This document shows positions 6,932-7,972 of a stretch of 7,972 nt of DNA, piece by piece. Made by a program: the position numbers and the translations under genes. Position 1 is the first letter of the stretch, and every line of letters starts with the position of its first letter. The notes under the pieces were generated by a model that was not told where the DNA came from, searched no databases, and saw only the letters and a list, made by a program, of their open reading frames with translations. Source of the DNA: Flavobacteriia bacterium (GTDB lineage: Bacteria; Bacteroidota; Bacteroidia; Flavobacteriales; Schleiferiaceae); assembly GCA_949516455.1 (NCBI GenBank), contig CATILC010000247.1, forward strand, positions 1 to 7,972. Reading direction: 5' to 3'.

Positions 6932-7972
6932 TTGACGCAAGTAAGCCCACACCTGCCCTCATGGAAGATCGGGATCATCATCCTCTTCCCTGCTCTGTTG
7001 GGCTGGCAGTTCCAGTGGGTGTTCAATGAATCCGATGTGCTGGCACTCGCCATGCACTATGCAGATCCCAACTGGGCCGAAGGCGATTGGTACCTCTGCC
7101 TGCCTGGAGAATACCGCATCCTGTTCAATGCCCTGACCGGTCCGGTAATGAAATTACTGGGTACCGCCTGGGCGATCCCCCTGCTGCGGGCCTTTTTCCT
7201 AATTGCCTTTGGCTGGGTGATCAGCCGCTGGCTGCGCTCGGCTCAACTGGCTCCAGCGGCTCTTTTGTGGGCACTTTTCTTCCACTTTAGAAATCAATCT
7301 TTCTTGGCCGAAGAATGGATGTACGGCGGTATCGAGACCAAGGCCCTCGCCTATGTACTCCTGCTCCTCGCGCTTTTCGCCATGCACCGTCAATATCCAT
7401 GGCTCACCGGACTCTCGGCTGGTCTGGCCCTCAGTTTCCATGTACTTGTTGGATTTTTCGGTGGCTGCTCCCTTCTGTTGGTGCTAATCCTTCAGAAGAA
7501 AAGCCTCGGAAGACTCGTTGAAAAATGGCCAAGCCTTCTGCTCTCCGCCCTTATTGGCGGGTGTTTCGGACTTTATTTCATTGGAAGTACGCTGCTGGCA
7601 GAACCGGTAATTGGCATGGATGAGGCCTGGGACCTCTATGTCCACTTCCGCGTTCCGCATCATCTGCTGCCCGATGAGTTCCCCCTTGAAGGCTGGCTGT
7701 ATTTCGGATGCTTCATTGCCCTGCACCTTTTGAGTTTTCGCTGGGTGCGTTCCGATGAGCTGCTCGGCAGATTGCGCCTGCTGAGTCTTTGCAGCCTGCT
7801 CTTTTTTGCCATGGGGTTGATGCTCTTTTGGGCGGATCAGACGCATATCCTGAGGTATTATTGGTTCCGTCTGAGCGATGCACTTCTCCCCTTCACCTCT
7901 TTTCTGCTCGTCGGGGCACTTCTCTCCCAACAACTGCAACAATGGACGCGCAACTGGCCAAAAGTGAGCCGA
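6932..7972 (+). CDS. Polytopic membrane protein, DUF6798-like, probable TTG start (runs off right edge)
   Basis: The frame is open from a stop at 6890-6892 to the window edge with no further stop, so the C-terminus is missing. The only ATG, GTG or TTG before the first membrane segment is the TTG at 6932, giving 347 visible residues. An ATG at 6961 is in another frame, and the first in-frame ATG (7052) would remove the first membrane helix. There are about seven to nine hydrophobic segments, near 12-30, 81-98, 107-118, 138-151, 160-187, 201-223, 253-268, 283-300 and 316-331. Conserved-looking polar motifs are EWMYGGIETKALAY (128-141), GLALSFHVLVG (164-174), RVPHHLLPDEF (240-250) and LRYYWFRLSDALLP (307-320). 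This pattern matches my memory of DUF6798 membrane proteins, an uncharacterised group with a GT-C-like layout; the assignment is tentative. It would act in the inner membrane; any glycosyltransferase role is inference. The terminator upstream makes it a separate transcription unit. Confidence 0.75.
   Translation, partial: MTQVSPHLPSWKIGIIILFPALLGWQFQWVFNESDVLALAMHYADPNWAEGDWYLCLPGEYRILFNALTGPVMKLLGTAWAIPLLRAFFLIAFGWVISRWLRSAQLAPAALLWALFFHFRNQSFLAEEWMYGGIETKALAYVLLLLALFAMHRQYPWLTGLSAGLALSFHVLVGFFGGCSLLLVLILQKKSLGRLVEKWPSLLLSALIGGCFGLYFIGSTLLAEPVIGMDEAWDLYVHFRVPHHLLPDEFPLEGWLYFGCFIALHLLSFRWVRSDELLGRLRLLSLCSLLFFAMGLMLFWADQTHILRYYWFRLSDALLPFTSFLLVGALLSQQLQQWTRNWPKVSR

Noticed and set aside
6841..7029. 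Small plus-strand frame covering the terminator and leader
   Set aside because: It begins inside the terminator stem and overlaps the membrane-protein gene in another frame; the translation has no coherent features.
7484..7942. Minus-strand frame of 152 codons, Gln/Lys/Glu-rich
   Set aside because: It is antisense to the polytopic membrane protein; the hydrophilic composition is the expected mirror of a leucine-rich membrane frame.
1..7972. Search for tRNA, rRNA, CRISPR array, insertion sequence, phage or toxin-antitoxin elements
   Set aside because: No regularly spaced repeats, transposase motifs, terminal inverted repeats or structured RNA signatures were recognised by eye on either strand.

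Overview
The window looks like a chromosomal segment from a member of the Bacteroidota, probably an environmental or marine lineage with G+C somewhat above one half. The evidence is a SusC/SusD outer-membrane pair, two lipoprotein signals followed by Bacteroidota-style surface-export residues, a TAnnTTTG-type promoter match, and starts without a strong Shine-Dalgarno sequence. I cannot name the genus.

Layout: (1) Positions 1-665, minus strand, hold the N-terminal part of an ArnT/PMT_2-like GT-C glycosyltransferase that runs off the left edge. (2) Positions 666-807 are a divergent intergenic region with an AT-rich patch and a candidate rightward promoter. (3) Positions 808-6815, plus strand, hold a tight three-gene operon: a SusC-family TonB-dependent transporter (1049 aa), a SusD-family lipoprotein (491 aa, 9 nt downstream), and a PKD-domain surface lipoprotein (451 aa, 17 nt downstream) whose architecture suggests a surface glycan-binding protein. 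(4) Positions 6839-6869 form a clear intrinsic terminator that closes the operon. (5) From about 6932 to the right edge, plus strand, is a polytopic membrane protein resembling the DUF6798 group. It has no upstream in-frame ATG and probably starts at TTG; its 3' end lies outside the window.

How the genes work together: the trio is a standard glycan-capture and import module. The SusD protein and the third lipoprotein would bind oligosaccharide at the cell surface, and the SusC barrel would import it using TonB energy. No glycoside hydrolase, polysaccharide lyase, sulfatase or regulator is visible, so the degradative enzymes must be encoded elsewhere. The C-terminal domain of the third protein resembles modules I associate with beta-glucan (laminarin) utilisation proteins of marine Bacteroidota; that substrate guess is inference. 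The two membrane genes flanking the operon are separate transcription units, and nothing in the sequence ties them to glycan import.

I did not find a clearly novel system. The most useful points are the enzyme-free operon closed by a terminator, the uncharacterised middle domain of the third protein, a CxxC pair in the SusD protein, and the non-ATG start of the last gene. No tRNA, rRNA, CRISPR, insertion sequence or large repeat was seen. No stretch over 300 bases lacks a gene.
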